Source: Desulfurococcales archaeon (GTDB lineage Archaea; Thermoproteota; Thermoprotei_A; Sulfolobales; NBVN01). From it: a stretch of DNA of 5,766 nucleotides. The translations under genes and the position numbers were made by a program. The notes beneath the pieces were generated by a model that was not told where the DNA came from, ran no database searches, and saw only the letters and a list, made by a program, of their open reading frames with translations. The stretch spans positions 1-5,766 of the forward strand of contig JAGGUC010000163.1 in the NCBI GenBank assembly GCA_021158735.1, in the 5' to 3' direction. Position 1 is the first letter of the stretch. Every line of letters begins with the position of its first letter. Positions 5,391 to 5,766 of this stretch are shown piece by piece.

Positions 5391-5766
5391 TCATCCCTTT
5401 CTCACGGGCTTCTCTTCAAGTAATTCGAGCCCTCTACTCAGCAAGTACTCCTTAACATCTTCCGCTACCTGCACTCAGCAGTAATTTCTAACTTAGACCA
5501 CGATATTAATTCCTTCAATTTTGAATCTCGTAACTAACTCCTTGAGAAGCTCTTGCGGGCTGAACTCCTTACTCACTTTGAACACTACTCTAATACTCGG
5601 TCCCTCCTGCCTGAGGAGCTCATGAACCCGGCCCTCAGCAACTATAGTGCCTTTATTGATGATTATGGTGTAGTCTATAATGTCCTTAGCCTCAGCTAGT
5701 ATGTGCGGATATCAGAACATTGACGCTGTAGTCCTTCCTTAAGTTCTTAATGAGTGCATATAGCTC
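5391..5766 (-). pseudogene. ABC transporter ATP-binding protein, broken C-terminal part (5' end off window)
   Basis: The gene enters from the right edge. The first frame, from base 5766, reads ELYALIKNLRKDYSVNVLIS, the helix and strand between the D-loop and the H-loop of an ABC ATPase, then hits TGA at 5692-5694. The next frame, from 5705, resumes HILAEAKDIIDYTIIINKG, which is the H-loop histidine region and following strand, then VAEGRVHELLRQEG and a DrrA-type C-terminal regulatory domain to TAA 5493-5495. After a second TGA the same frame continues from GTG 5474 with VAEDVKEYLLSRGLELLEEK to TGA 5391-5393, which looks like the tail of the same domain; a stretch in the third frame (SKLEITAE) would bridge the gap. 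Walker A, signature and Walker B lie outside. It would power an exporter or importer at the membrane. With at least two frame breaks it is a decayed gene or an error-rich stretch. Confidence 0.7.

Overview
The window looks like a moderately AT-rich archaeal chromosome segment, most likely from a thermophilic Thermoproteota (crenarchaeal) lineage. The clues are heavy use of AGG/AGA arginine and ATA isoleucine codons, frequent GTG starts, a textbook TATA box placed for a leaderless transcript, and GGAGG or GAGGTG ribosome binding sites on other genes. The lineage call is inference; no rRNA or other phylogenetic marker is present.

Layout, left to right. (1) Bases 1-679, plus strand: the C-terminal two thirds of a PxpC/YbgK-type biotin-dependent carboxyltransferase-like (5-oxoprolinase subunit) gene. 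It enters from the left edge and is split by a one-base frame change near 368-374. (2) 776-1531, plus strand: an intact FabG-like short-chain dehydrogenase/reductase. (3) 1657-3338, minus strand: a tight two-gene operon. A 213-residue protein of unknown family is followed after 2 nt by an intact amino-DNA methyltransferase, so the pair looks like a restriction-modification module. (4) 3339-3744: no intact gene, but a perfect 22-bp palindrome and a possible broken plus-strand gene fragment followed by T tracts. (5) 3745-4900, minus strand: an M20 (ArgE/DapE-like) metallopeptidase, complete in catalytic residues but split by a frame change at 4290-4300, with a strong promoter at 4920-4927. (6) 4949-5368, minus strand: the C-terminal portion of a DUF917 (S-methyl-thiohydantoin desulfurase-like) protein, lacking roughly two thirds of the family. 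(7) 5391-5766, minus strand: the broken C-terminal end of an ABC-transporter ATPase, entering from the right edge.

PxpC, DUF917 and M20 hydrolases recur around oxoprolinase/hydantoinase-type cyclic amide and peptide metabolism, and an ABC transporter would fit uptake. This may therefore be part of a catabolic neighbourhood for such compounds, but every one of these genes is broken or partial. The SDR and the restriction-modification-like pair are intact. The main question is whether the frame breaks are real decay or indel errors in the assembly; the sequence alone cannot decide. I found no clearly new system. The best candidates for follow-up are the unrecognised methyltransferase partner, the palindrome upstream of it, and the ABC/DUF917 junction.
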